NCBI GenBank assembly: GCA_037953745.1
Contig: JBAKBP010003147.1
Location: 95,813 to 159,812, forward strand
DNA: 64,000 bases
Direction of reading: 5' to 3'
Origin: Lithodes maja
Lineage: Eukaryota > Arthropoda > Malacostraca > Decapoda > Lithodidae
In this document: positions 1-10,670 of the stretch, piece after piece
Position numbering within the stretch: the first letter of the stretch is position 1
Layout of the letters: the number at the start of each line of letters is the position of its first letter
Position numbers and translations under genes: made by a program
Notes under the pieces: generated by a model
What the model saw: the letters and a program-made list of their open reading frames with translations, nothing else
Databases searched by the model: none
What the model was told of the DNA's origin: nothing

Positions 1-1232
1 ATTTTAGCACTCTTGAAGGTTCATATATACATCATATATGTAAAATAAAAGCATACCGAAAACAAATAATGCTTTATATTGTAAATATAACAAATTCTGT
101 CAGAATCCAGGGCTAGAAATGCACAAATAACTACCCTAGCACCTAGGTCTATATCGCGCTTGTCAGGTTAAGCATCGAGCAAGGAATCTTCTGAAAAAAG
201 TTAGATGCTTCTCGGATGCTCGTAAGAAGTACGTATCGGATTTTGAACAGTAATTCAATAAGCAAAAACACTGGCAATTAAATACTATTAAAGGTTTAAA
301 TTGGCATAAGAATAATTAAAAGAATATGCAATAGTAAATGGCAAACATTAAAAAGAAGTACTCCGCAAATGCAACGGCAATAGCCTACTCGGATTGTGCT
401 CGTGGCCACTAATCACTAAAGTAGCCAAGCTTGCAACACATGAAATCAATAGTGCATAAACAATCTCATACATAAGGAAAGCTTCAATACTATTCTGTAT
501 CTACTAATCGAGTAAAGTCTAGCTGGGGTACTGTGGGCAAAAGGTAGCAGTGACTGAGCAAAACGGCTCGTAGCCTAGCGAAGTCCTCACAACTGTTTAA
601 AGTATTACGTTAAAACTAACAAGTGCACTTTGAGAAATCCAGATCCCTTGTATCTGGTTTTCTCCCGGCTCCTTGACAAAGTAAAAACAAACTGTTAATA
701 AAATACAGGGTGGTTAGGCTCTTGCCCTCACGCACTGTAAATTATTAACTCAACACAGTCAGCCGCGAAGACAACCTAGGCTTCACTGAACCGAAACGAG
801 TATGCAGGTTTATCGCTTAACCACTGCATCAAACAACAACTCGTACACAGAAAAGCCTTACCCCAGTCTAGCATTACCTAGACCAGCAGAAAACAGGAAT
901 AATAATAATAATTATTATGTTCTCTCCACCAACACACAGGGAAATGCATATACAAGTGCAACAAACATAAATCAATCCTATTCTAAGTTAACCCTTCCAA
1001 AATAGGCTATCTAATAGGCAAGTATCTCGTGAGAACTCAAGCGATAATATGTTGGCTGACTAGCTCTGCACCAACGGGACCATGGAAGTAAAAAAATGGC
1101 AGGGAAAAGAGGAGATAAGAATGTAAGGTAGTAGAGAAAGTTCACATCAGTCAGAAGAATATGTATAGTTAGCAAGGGAAATGAGAAGTCGCTCTGCCTA
1201 ATGAGTTCTGATGAAAAAATGGCTAGACTTCC
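1..1232. other. Unassigned AT-rich sequence
   Basis: No coding region or repeat family is recognised here. A 67-codon open frame at 802-1005 is rich in Asn and Tyr, includes a run of AAT/AAC codons, and has no family features. The stretch may be the downstream part of an LTR-like unit read on the minus strand (see the TATA-like site at 1233), but no paired LTR is visible. Confidence 0.4.
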
Positions 1233-1241
1233 CTTTTTATA
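1233..1241 (-). promoter_or_regulatory. TATA-box-like motif, minus strand
   Basis: The minus strand reads GGGTATAAAAAGGG, a strong match to a TATA box, within GC-richer sequence. Such a site about 25-30 bases upstream of a start is typical of core promoters, including those inside LTRs. No gene downstream on the minus strand is recognised, so the function is inferred from the motif alone. Confidence 0.25.
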
Positions 1242-1350
1242 CCCGGCCCTCTAGTGAGGCCCAACGTGAACTACTAAGGACCGCCCACTGACAACCATTA
1301 CGTAAATTCTCTCTCTCCTCTGGGATAGACAAAGGCTCCCCTAGCACTGA

Positions 1351-1375
1351 GGGGGGGGGGGGGGGGGGGGGGGGG
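1351..1375. repeat. Poly-G tract (25 G)
   Basis: Twenty-five consecutive G residues, flanked by CTAGCACTGA on the left and AGTGCTAG on the right, which are partly complementary to each other. Such a tract is able to form a G-quadruplex and is also prone to length errors in assembly. Confidence 0.9.
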
Positions 1376-1662
1376 AGTGCTAGTGAGTTAGGCCCACCTC
1401 CCGCCTGGCGCACCCACTGACCCCCAACTGTGGCTGTTTCTCTTCTCATCATTACAAATAAGTTTTACACACAATACTTATAACTAATGATATAAAATAG
1501 AACTCGTTGACTCAGATGAAAACAAAATACATATTCATAATACTTATAGTACAACGGCTCACATGAACTAAGTTAGGAAACTCTACATAGACTACAGCCA
1601 AAGTTCCTGCCCTGACGATCCTAGCGAGAGTGGGGCATGACTAGGCGTTCTGTACAGCATGC

Positions 1663-2540
1663 TCACACTGGACATGCGTCACACCTTGCTGGCTTGATTA
1701 TTTTTTGAACGTAACTAGCATCAATATTATTTATGGCAGGTTTGGTTACCTCGATTGTGTGAAGATTACTTTTAACATATAACAGAACCCCATCTCCCAT
1801 TCTATGGGACCTTTCGCAACTGAAGGGAATATAACCTGGTAATGCGTATTCCACCAAAAAATCTCACTTTTCCGTGTTGATCCAAGATTCTGAAACACCG
1901 ATTATATCACAGTTCTCCATACATGCAAGTGCTTCCAGGTCTTCAATTTTTTTTCGCAAGCTGCGTGCATTAACGCAGCAGACCGTGATATTATTTTGGA
2001 TAGGGTTTTCTTTAGATATGGGGTAGGTTATATCGCTGCTTCTGCCACTGCTCGGTTGACATTTTTTTATCTGAAAGTGCAGACTGCATCATGCAGGAGT
2101 CTGCCTAGGCGTGCTGCTCCGACTGGATTTAAATGGCAGCTATCGTTCTGAAAGAGAATGTGTCGATTGTAGAAATGGTCCCAAAGATTGAGATATTCGA
2201 CATCTTCCTGTGAGCAGAGGGATTTAAGTCTGTCATTAGTACTGAACGCCTTATCGTAGAAACCAGTCTCTGCATCGATCTTGGGAAGAATGCCTGAAAT
2301 GATTATGTTACATGACATACTATTGTAACGCTGGATTGCCTTACGGTATTTTTCCATTAGTTCCTCTGATCTGGTGCACATTACATCGTTCGACCGTACG
2401 TGAATAGCGAACAGGGTGTTCTCGTCAGTGTTGATGGTGACATCCTCGAAGGCTGCTGTAATCTCATCCAAACCAGCACCCCGTATGCAAAACACACTTT
2501 CTGTGGTTTGGGACTCTTTAACAGAACTCTTCAAGTTGTC
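1663..2540 (-). pseudogene. CR1-a: decayed CR1 fragment, ORF1 C-terminus plus ORF2 endonuclease N-terminus
   Basis: Read on the minus strand, 2540 to 2067 encodes the C-terminal half of a CR1 ORF1: an esterase-like region with HVRSND where intact copies have HVGSND, and NDSCHLN where they have DGVHLN. The ORF1 stop lies near 2067. Below about 2060 the start of ORF2 follows, with the endonuclease block around VNARSLRKK, a SESW motif and a segment resembling LPGY...GDGVLLYVK, before similarity ends near 1670. The ORF2 part contains an internal stop (near 1858), so it is dead. The ORF1 is of the same type as CR1-b and CR1-e, not CR1-c. It joins a purine-rich tract at its 5' end and has no 3' end. 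Confidence 0.8.
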
Positions 2541-2862
2541 CTCGTAGGAGATGGAGGACGAGGAGGAGTAAGGAGGTAGGATATGGAGGAGGAAGAGGAG
2601 GAAGGAGGTAGGATATGGAGGAGGAAGAGGAGTAAGGAGGTAGGAGATGGAAGGAGAGAAGGAGGTAGGAGATGGAGGAGGAGAAGCAGTAAGGAAGTAG
2701 GAGATGGAGGAGGAGGAGGAGTAAGAAGGTAGGAGATGGAAAGAGAGGAGGAGGAGTAAGGAGGAGGAGGAAAACGAGTAAGGAAGAAGAAGATGGAGGG
2801 GGAGGAGGAGTGAAGAGGTAGGAGATGGAAGGGGAGGAGGAGAAAGACATGGAAAGGTGGGA
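2541..2862. repeat. Purine-rich GGA/GAA simple-sequence tract
   Basis: Imperfect repeats of units such as GGAGGAGGAGTAAGGAGGTAGGAGAT fill this stretch, so all minus-strand frames give low-complexity Ser/Pro/Leu ORFs. It sits exactly between the broken ORF1 of CR1-a and the 3' end of CR1-b. A similar tract lies at the broken end of CR1-b. Confidence 0.85.
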
Positions 2863-3078
2863 GTACAAAGGAAATCAAGCAACAACGGGTCTAGTGACCC
2901 TTCCAGGCTGCTTGTCCTCCAAAACACTGAGGATCAAGTGTCCAAACAGTGGTTTATAGTGGGTAAGGGAACATTGGAAAGGGAACTACTGCCCTGGAAC
3001 TAATGTCCGTGGCATGATTAGGAAGTTAGTAGGGAACAGATGGGTTAGTAATTGAGGGGGGATAAAATTAAGTTATTA

Positions 3079-5974
3079 ATTTACAAACGCAGTCAGTCGC
3101 GGGTTTGATGCGAGATATTTGGCTATGCGAAGTTTAAATGAATCAACGATGCTGCAGTCTATAAGGTCTCGGGGAAGCCCATTCCACAAGTTGACAACTC
3201 GATTGAAGAAGAAATTCTTAGATTCGTGTGAGTTAAAATATTTACTAATAATTTTGAAACCGTTTCCCCGCGTGTAATTAGATTGATCGATAGTGAAGTA
3301 CTTAGATTGTCGATGCCTTTGATGATTTTGAACACTTGAATTAAGTCGCCTCTTAATCTGCGATGGGTTAAAGGAAATAGATTTAATTCTCTAAGACGCT
3401 CCTCGTATGGTTTGTTCTTTAGGCTAGGTATCATTTTGGTAACTCTACGTTGAACTCGTTCTAGCATGTCTATATCTTTTTGGTAATAAGGGCACCAAGA
3501 TTGAACGCAGTAATCCAGAAGAGGGCGGATAAGGAATTGTAAAGGGTTAGGATAACATCTTTGGATTTATGATCAAATGACCTGCCTATAAAGCCAATTA
3601 TTTTGTTTGCCTTCTTAACAACGTCTGAACATTGTTGACTCGGTTTTAGGTTACTCGATATCGTTACTCCCAGATCGGTTTCTCTGTTTACATTCTTATT
3701 CATCGAATAGTTTGCTTTCTCATTTTGGTATCCGATATGTAGAACATTACATTTATCCGCATTGAAACTCATTTGCCAAATTTGGGCCCAACATGACAAC
3801 TTATCTACTGTAGATTGTGTTGCATATCGTCAACTTGTTCTTTTGAGAGTACGCTATTTGCAATATTTGTATCGTCAGCAAATTTGGAGATTGTACAGGT
3901 GAGACCCTCATAAATGTTGTTGATGTAAATTAGAAAGATAATTGGTCCTAGTACCGATCCCTGGGGTACCCCGCTACTTACATTGGTCCATTTAGATGCC
4001 TTACCGTTTATGACTACTCTTTGCTTTCTGTCGCTGAGCCAAATTTCTATCCATTTCAACACACTATCTTGTATTCCATGCACTTTTAGTTTTAGCAGTA
4101 AACGTTTGTGGGGAACTTTGTCAAAGGCCTTTTGAAAATCAAGGTATATAATATCTACAGCTTTACTCTCATCGTAGAGGTTGAGGATATCGAGGAAGAA
4201 GTCTAAGAGGTTTGTTAAACAGGAACGTTTTTTACGAAGTGGAAGAAGTCTAAGAGGTTTGTTAAACATGAACTTTTTTTACGAAAGCCGTGTTGAGTAT
4301 CATTAAGTATGTTATTTTCCTCTAAGTGATTTACGAGTCCGTCTCTTATGAGTGTTTCTAGCATTTTACATACAACTGAGGTTAAGCTAATTGGACGATA
4401 GCTACTGGGTAGGAATTTGCTGCCTTTTTTGAACATCGGTGTTACATTGGCTAGCTTCCACTGATCAGGCATAGTTCCAGACTGCAAGGATTTATTGAAT
4501 AGCAATGTCAGTGGTTTGGAGAGCTCATCCTTAGCTTCCTGTAGAACTCTAGGTGAGATTGTATCAGGTCCAGGCGTTTTATTTACCTTGAGTTTATCTA
4601 AACAATTCAATACTTCTCTCTCTGTAACGGTGATATTTCTAAGAACATCTGAATTGTCAATCTGAATCGGCGATGGTGTAGGGATATCACTGAGGTCTTC
4701 TGTTGTAAAAACTGATGCAAAGAAGGCATTGAGGGCATTATTCATTTGTACTTCGTCTCCATTTTCATCTACTAACGGTCCTACAGTTGAGGTAACTACT
4801 TTTTTCTTTCTGATATAACTATAGAATTATTTCGGGTTTGTTTTACTTTGATTTGCAACATGTAACTCCATGGTCTTTTTACTTTGCTTAATTACCTTTA
4901 TGGCTTTGCGTCTTAGCTCTACAAATTTCACCCGTTCTTCGTAATTTTGTGAGGATTTTAATCTATCATTAGCAAACTTTTTAGCAAGCAGACAGTTTGA
5001 AATATCTTTATTCCACCATTTGGGCTTTTTATTATGGCCTGTACGCCGTATTTTCGATGGTATGCAGTCTTGCACTGATTTTAGGTAAGTGGTTTCAAAT
5101 AATTCCCAAGATGTATATACAGTATGTCGTTATTGTTAATTCAAAAGCTCCAGTCAGTTTCTTTAAACATAGCTCTAAGTTTATGAAAGTTTGCTTTCCC
5201 GAAATTAGGGACTTTTTCGATGCTGCTATTTGGTTCGTTACTAGTAAACTTTAAAGTGAAAGTTATCGTATGATGGTCGCTGTTACTGAATTCATCCCCA
5301 GCATTAAAATTCTCTATTAATTCTTCTTTTGTTGAGGTACAAGGTCAAGAACGTTATTACCACGGGTCGGCGATCGAACAAATTGATAGAGTGAACTCTC
5401 TTGCAAGTTCGCATACAAGTCATGTCCGGAGTGTGAAGTAAGAGTATCACCCCATTTGGTCACAGGTAAATTAATGTCGCCAAAAATTACGGTATCTTGT
5501 GAGTTACTTACGTCTGCAATTTGTTCGTAAATTTTTCGGTCAGTTTGCACTGATTGAGCTGGAGGTCTGTATATTAATGCAATTATTATTTGTGTTCCTT
5601 TATTATTCTTTATTAGCACAAAAGATGTGTCGACGTTCACAATTTGAGGTTTTGACATGAGGATCGGGTTAAGACTTTCTTTGATATAAAGTAAAACGCC
5701 ACCTCCATTTCTATTTATTCGGCTTTTCTCAAACATTACATAACCGGGAAGTGAATACTCTGCTAAAAAGGCTCTATCTTCTGTATTGAGCCAAGATTTT
5801 GTTATGCCAATCACTTTATAATTTTCTGTAAACACTAGTTCCTCTAAATCTGAACATTTATTGCGTATGCTACAAGCGTTTGCATAGAAAACCTTTAAAG
5901 TTGCGGTTTTAGAACTCACAGAGCGCTCCTTAATAAAAAAAATTGGTTTTGGTCGGATCTACATTGATGTTCAT
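3079..5974 (-). pseudogene. CR1-b ORF2 (endonuclease/reverse transcriptase), frameshifted
   Basis: ORF2 would make a two-domain protein that nicks target DNA (APE-type endonuclease) and copies the element RNA by target-primed reverse transcription. The start is ATG at 5974 (minus), MNINVDPTKTN. The endonuclease is readable at 5317-5919 with YANACSIRNK, GITKSW (the catalytic Glu is replaced by Lys) and FGDINLP for the usual FGDFNLP. Reverse transcriptase pieces lie at 4215-4745 (SYRPISLTS), 3805-4269 (YLDFQKAFDK, SGVPQGSVLGP, FADDT), 3470-3799 and 3159-3467. A tandem duplication of about 45 bases at 4195-4285 repeats the SCLTNLLDFF segment and shifts the frame. The A-rich run after the start codon is also frameshifted. 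Confidence 0.88.
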
Positions 5975-6480
5975 GGCTGTCCTCAGTCCTTGCTGTCCTC
6001 GGTCCTCATCGCTGGCGGTCATCGGTTGCCTCTGTTTTTGGTTCGGCGTAGGATGATTTATGTCGCTGCTGCTTCTTCTTCTCGAATGGCGTTTTTTTAT
6101 CCATGGCTGCAGACTGCTTCGTGTAGGAGACGACCCATGCGTGCTAAACTCACAGGGATTTAGATGAGTCCCATCCTTGCAGAACAGAGTAGGCTGGTTA
6201 TAGAAGTTATCCCAGAGGTTGATGAATTCAACTTCTTCCTTCAGACACAAAGATTTTAGTCGGCTGTTTGTGCTGAAGGCCTTCTCGTAGAATTTGTCAG
6301 GTGCATCGATCTTGGGGAGAATGCCTGGAATGATGATATTCCTTGACTTGTTCTTGTAGTGCTGGATTATCTTGCGATATTTCTCCATCAACTCTTCGGA
6401 TCTGGTGCGCATGCCGTCATTTGAACCAGCATGGATGACAAAAAGGGTATTTTCGTTTGCATCCTTTGTGCTATCTTCGA
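5975..6480 (-). pseudogene. CR1-b ORF1 C-terminal fragment (esterase-like domain)
   Basis: Minus-strand reading gives SFEDSTKDANENTLFVIHAG, then SNDGMRTRSEELMEKYRK, ILPKIDAPDKFYEKAFSTN and DGTHLNP. These match the HxGSND and DGxHLN blocks of the SGNH/esterase-like domain described for CR1 ORF1 proteins. A frameshift follows DGTHLNP. The N-terminal zinc motif and the GDSM block are missing because the element is truncated at about 6480. The sequence belongs to the same ORF1 type as CR1-e. Confidence 0.85.
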
Positions 6481-6485
6481 AGGAT

Positions 6486-6770
6486 CGAAGGCGAGGAAGG
6501 AATACAGAAGAAGGAAGAAGAAGAAGAATGGACGGGAATAAGAAATATAGGAGTAGAAGGAAAGATGGCAAGAAGGGCAAGCGGAGAAGAAAGAGAAGTG
6601 GATGAACGAAGGGAGAGGAGGAATAGATACAGAAGGGAGGAAGACTGAAGGAGGAGTAAGAGATAAGTATGAGGGAGTATGGAAGAGAAGAAGAAATAGA
6701 AGACTTGAGGCAGAAGAAGATGGCAACGAAGATGAAAGAAAAGAAGAGTGAGGACAAATAAAGAAGAATA
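6486..6770. repeat. Purine-rich GAA/GGA simple-sequence tract
   Basis: Imperfect GAAGGAAGAAGAAG-like sequence begins directly where CR1-b ORF1 ends. Several overlapping low-complexity frames on both strands come from this composition and are not genes. Confidence 0.8.
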
Positions 6771-7059
6771 TGGAAGCGTAAATAATAAAGCATATAAGAA
6801 CATTACTCACTACATAAGAAGTATTAACAGAATTATTGATGGGTAAAAATAATAAAAGGAATAATAAGAATAATGAACAAGAAAGGGAAGATGAGAAGGA
6901 AGAGACATTAGCTATAATAAATATACAATATACCCATTTGCAGCCTTGAGCCTATAAATCCCAAACAATAATTGAAGAAGTTTTACAAGGAATATTGATG
7001 GAAGAAACAAATGTGTAATCAAAATAAGCACACACACACACACAGAAACTCATATCAAT

Positions 7060-7140
7060 CTGACTTCCATATACCCTTCCTACTCTCAACAAAATCGTCT
7101 AATGATAGCCAGAATAAACTGTCAAAAAGCGTCATAATCC
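7060..7140 (+). mobile_element. MITE-B2 right-end fragment
   Basis: The segment contains AATCGTCTAATGATAGCCAG and AACTGTCAAAAAGCGTCA, which match the right halves of the complete MITE-B2 copies at 50067-50268 and 50638-50837. The left half is missing, and the fragment runs directly into a MITE-A copy. Confidence 0.65.
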
Positions 7141-7515
7141 TCAAGGGGAGATGGGTCGTTTTTCTGGTCCCCTTTCTCCCTCGTGTTAAGCCCCATTTGT
7201 TTTGAGATTATAAGACGTTCGGCCCATTAGTTTGGCGATTTTAACACCTTTCGCCTCATTTCGTTGTCAAATTTAAGACCCTAAGTGCCATTTAGGTGTC
7301 GATTTGTTCTTGGTGAGCGATAGCTAGCCTGATATTTTAAGAGGGACCAGCCTTCGGCCGGGACATTTTCTACCAAAGAATTTACAAATTAAACCTTGAA
7401 GGCGGGTCTAGGGGATGTTTCTTTAAGCTTGATGAAGGTCTAGCGAAGAAACTAAGAAATATAGCCTAGGAATAATTGAACTAATAGACCAAAACAACGG
7501 CCTATCTCCCCGTAA
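7141..7515 (+). mobile_element. MITE-A copy 1 (piggyBac-like foldback element)
   Basis: It starts TCAAGGGGAGATGGGTCG and ends GGCCTATCTCCCCGTAAG, so the ends are inverted repeats of GGGGAGAT(A/G)GG next to degenerate TTAA. The interior shares blocks with the other MITE-A copies: GACGTTCGGCCCATTAGTTT, TAGGTGTCGATTT, GGCCGGGACATTTTC and CTTGATGAAGGTCTAGC. It has no coding capacity. The last 30 or so bases are the beginning of the 57-bp tandem array. Confidence 0.75.
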
Positions 7516-7887
7516 GCCCTTCATCACGATAACGATACGTATAGACCAAAACAACGGCCTATCTCCCTGTAAGCCCTTCATCACGATAACGATACGTATA
7601 GACCAAAACAACGGCCTATCTCCCCGTAAGCCCTTCATCACGATAACGATACGTATAGACCAAAACAACGGCCTATCTCCCCGTAAGCCCTTCATCACGA
7701 TAACGATACGTATAGACCAAAACAACGGCCTATCTCCCCGTAAGCCCTTCATCACGATAACGATACGTATAGACCAAAACAACGGCCTATCTCCCCGTAA
7801 GCCCTTCATCACGATAACGATACGTATAGACCAAAACAACGGCCTATCTCCCCGTAAGCCCTTCATCACGATAACGATACGTATAGA
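7484..7887. repeat. 57-bp minisatellite, 7 copies
   Basis: Units start at 7484, 7541, 7598, 7655, 7712, 7769 and 7826 and are almost identical (one C/T difference in unit 2). Each unit starts ATAGACCAAAACAACGGCCT and ends GATAACGATACGT. The first half is the right end of MITE-A copy 1 and the second half is its flank. The minus strand is open (19-residue repeat around MKGLRGDRPLFWSIR) only because 57 is a multiple of 3. Confidence 0.95.
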
Positions 7888-7934
7888 TGATTTTCCTTAG
7901 CTTATAACCTACCTCGAGGACTCAAAAGGGGTAC

Positions 7935-8040
7935 AGACGATCTCAATATACCTTCCAAGTCCTTCTTAAGCTGAATACAATCGTCTAATTGTAACCAGAC
8001 TCAAGGGTACAAAGGCGGCACTGTCCGGTCAAGGTTAATA
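7935..8040 (+). mobile_element. Degenerate MITE-B/B2-like fragment
   Basis: AAGCTGAATACAATCGTCTA, CCAGACTCAAGG and AAGGTTAATAG resemble the right half of the MITE-B/B2 elements. No left end is recognisable. It sits between the 57-bp and 41-bp arrays. Confidence 0.45.
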
Positions 8041-8061
8041 GCATATAATGGTTAAGGGCAA

Positions 8062-9680
8062 GTATAGTTAGTTGTATTCTTCTGAACCCCCTACTCCTTC
8101 ATGTATAGTATAGTTGTATTCTTCTGAACCCCCTACTCCTTCATGTATAGTATAGTTGTATTCTTCTGAACCCCCTACTCCTTCATGTATAGTTAGTTGT
8201 ATTCTTCTGAACCCCCTACTCCTTCATGTATAGTTAGTTGTATTCTTCTGAACCCCCTACTCCTTCATGTATATATAGTTGTATTCTTCTGAACCCCTAC
8301 TCCTTCATGTATAGTTAGTTGTATTCTTCTGAACCCCCTACTCCTTCATGTATAGTATAGTTGTATTCTTCTGAACCCCCTACTCCTTCATGTATATATA
8401 GTTGTATTCTTCTGAACCCCCTACTCCTTCATGTATAGTATAGTTGTATTCTTCTGAACCCCCTACTCCTTCATGTATAGTATAGTTGTATTCTTCTGAA
8501 CCCCCTACTCCTTCATGTATAGTATAGTTGTATTCTTCTGAACCCCCTACTCCTTCATGTATATATAGTTGTATTCTTCTGAACCCCCTACTCCTTCATG
8601 TATAGTATAGTTGTATTCTTCTGAACCCCCTACTCCTTCATGTATATATAGTTGTATTCTTCTGAACCCCCTACTCCTTCATGTATAGTATAGTTGTATT
8701 CTTCTGAACCCCCTACTCCTTCATGTATAGTATAGTTGTATTCTTCTGAACCCCCTACTCCTTCATGTATAGTATAGTTGTATTCTTCTGAACCCCCTAC
8801 TCCTTCATGTATAGTATAGTTGTATTCTTCTGAACCCCCTACTCCTTCATGTATAGTTAGTTGTATTCTTCTGAACCCCCTACTCCTTCATGTATAGTAT
8901 AGTTGTATTCTTCTGAACCCCCTACTCCTTCATGTATATATAGTTGTATTCTTCTGAACCCCCTACTCCTTCATGTATATATAGTTGTATTCTTCTGAAC
9001 CCCCTACTCCTTCATGTATAGTATAGTTGTATTCTTCTGAACCCCCTACTCCTTCATGTATAGTATAGTTGTATTCTTCTGAACCCCCTACTCCTTCATG
9101 TATAGTATAGTTGTATTCTTCTGAACCCCCTACTCCTTCATGTATAGTTAGTTGTATTCTTCTGAACCCCCTACTCCTTCATGTATAGTTAGTTGTATTC
9201 TTCTGAACCCCCTACTCCTTCATGTATAGTATAGTTGTATTCTTCTGAACCCCCTACTCCTTCATGTATAGTTAGTTGTATTCTTCTGAACCCCCTACTC
9301 CTTCATGTATAGTATAGTTGTATTCTTCTGAACCCCCTACTCCTTCATGTATAGTATAGTTGTATTCTTCTGAACCCCCTACTCCTTCATGTATATATAG
9401 TTGTATTCTTCTGAACCCCCTACTCCTTCATGTATAGTATAGTTGTATTCCTTCTGAACCCCCTACTCCTTCATGTATAGTATAGTTGTATTCTTCTGAA
9501 CCCCCTACTCCTTCATGTATAGTATAGTTGTATTCTTCTGAACCCCCTACTCCTTCATGTATATATAGTTGTATTCTTCTGAACCCCCTACTCCTTCATG
9601 TATAGTATAGTTGTATTCTTCTGAACCCCCTACTCCTTCATGTATATATAGTTGTATTCTTCTGAACCCCCTACTCCTTC
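8062..9680. repeat. 41-42-bp minisatellite, about 39 copies, running into an assembly gap
   Basis: The unit core is TTGTATTCTTCTGAACCCCC followed by TACTCCTTCATG. Between cores the linker varies among TATAGTATAG, TATAGTTAG and TATATATAG, giving 41- or 42-bp units. Rare variants exist, for example one C missing near 8295 and an extra C near 9450. The array runs directly into a 200-N gap, so its true length is unknown. The core resembles an internal block of MITE-A. Confidence 0.95.
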
Positions 9681-9880
9681 NNNNNNNNNNNNNNNNNNNN
9701 NNNNNNNNNNNNNNNNNNNNNNNNNNNNNNNNNNNNNNNNNNNNNNNNNNNNNNNNNNNNNNNNNNNNNNNNNNNNNNNNNNNNNNNNNNNNNNNNNNNN
9801 NNNNNNNNNNNNNNNNNNNNNNNNNNNNNNNNNNNNNNNNNNNNNNNNNNNNNNNNNNNNNNNNNNNNNNNNNNNNNNNN
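9681..9880. other. Assembly gap (200 N)
   Basis: Exactly 200 N bases, probably a placeholder length. Open frames crossing it are meaningless. Confidence 0.99.
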
Positions 9881-9924
9881 GTCTCAAGGAATTGTTGGTA
9901 GGGAGAATTTCTCCACCTAACTAG

Positions 9925-10670
9925 CCGTTCGGAACTCCCAGAGGACTATCCCTTACAATTCAACAATACAAAAATCAATTATTTATCTTCTCTCAATATT
10001 CTTGGTGTCTCTTTTTTCTTCTGCTCTCACTTGAAAGGACCATATTACCAGTCTTGCTAAGGCAGCCTCCCAGTAGCTGGGTGTGCTCAAACACCTCAAG
10101 GGGTTCTTTACCCCTGCACAGCTTTTTGCTCTGTACAGGGGCACAGTGAGTCTTTGTATCGAGTATTGCTCACGTGTAGGAGGATCCTCTCACACTGCAC
10201 TCCTAGACAAAGTAAAAAAGTAAGCCTTTCGTAACATTAACGCCCGTCAACGCACCAACTCTCTGCAATCTCTCTCTCTTCGCCGCAATGTTGCATCTCT
10301 CTCGCTATTCTATCGCTACTACAGTAATCAGTGTTCCTCGGAGCTTTCCCAGTGTATACCACCTCCTTTACGTAGGGTACGTAGTACACGCGTTGCAATA
10401 CAATCCCACCCCTACTCTGTGCAACTCTCCAACCCAAGAGTGAAACGCTATTCTCAGACTTTCTTCTATTCAACTGCTGAGCTCTGGAACTCTCCCCCAG
10501 AATCAGTCTTTCCCACTTCCTATGACTTAAATTGCTTCAACCTCCGTGTGTCCAGGCATTTTAGCTCGAATGTCCCTTGATTTTGACCCTGTCACTCTTT
10601 CAACTCTGGGGAGGCACTCGCTGCAGGCAGTTCTGCCTTTTGTCTCCCTTATTTACAAAGACAAAAATAG
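9925..10670 (+). pseudogene. LINE-2 fragment: reverse transcriptase C-terminus and 3' end
   Basis: From about 9930 the sequence follows the LINE-2 copy at 53290-54028: SSLNILGVS-like, then a region like LALYRGIVRPCIEYCSHVWG, RRNVASLSLFYRYYNNQCSS and ELWNSLPESVFP. Frameshifts are present. After the stop near 10578 the shared 3' UTR follows (CCCTGTCACTCTTTCAACT, GAGGCACTCGCTGCAGGCAG, TGCCTTTTGTCTCC). It is 5'-truncated and begins shortly after the assembly gap. Confidence 0.85.

Larger units (their letters stand above)
2863..6485 (-). mobile_element. CR1-b: 5'-truncated CR1-like non-LTR retrotransposon
   Basis: The 3' end, at low coordinate, begins GTACAAAGGAAATCAAGCAA, the reverse complement of the CTTTGTA-type tail shared by all copies here. 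A 3' UTR of about 200 bases follows, with the conserved block around GGACACTTGATCCTCAGTG. Then comes ORF2 (about 3079-5974) and the C-terminal part of ORF1 (to about 6480). The copy stops inside ORF1 and joins purine-rich DNA. ORF2 is close in sequence to CR1-c and CR1-e, while ORF1 is of the CR1-e type. Several frameshifts make it inactive. Confidence 0.9.

Noticed and set aside
2067..2927. 286-codon minus frame as a single protein
   Set aside because: It joins the CR1-b 3' end, a purine-rich tract and the CR1-a ORF1 fragment; only the last ~130 codons are real ORF1 sequence.
7423..7869. 148-codon minus-strand frame with a 19-residue repeat
   Set aside because: Produced by the 57-bp array and MITE-A end.
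7484..9680. CRISPR-like arrays
   Set aside because: The arrays are direct tandem repeats with no unique spacers, and the context is eukaryotic retroelement DNA with no cas genes.
9611..9924. Open frames through the N gap
   Set aside because: Translation of unknown bases; no information.
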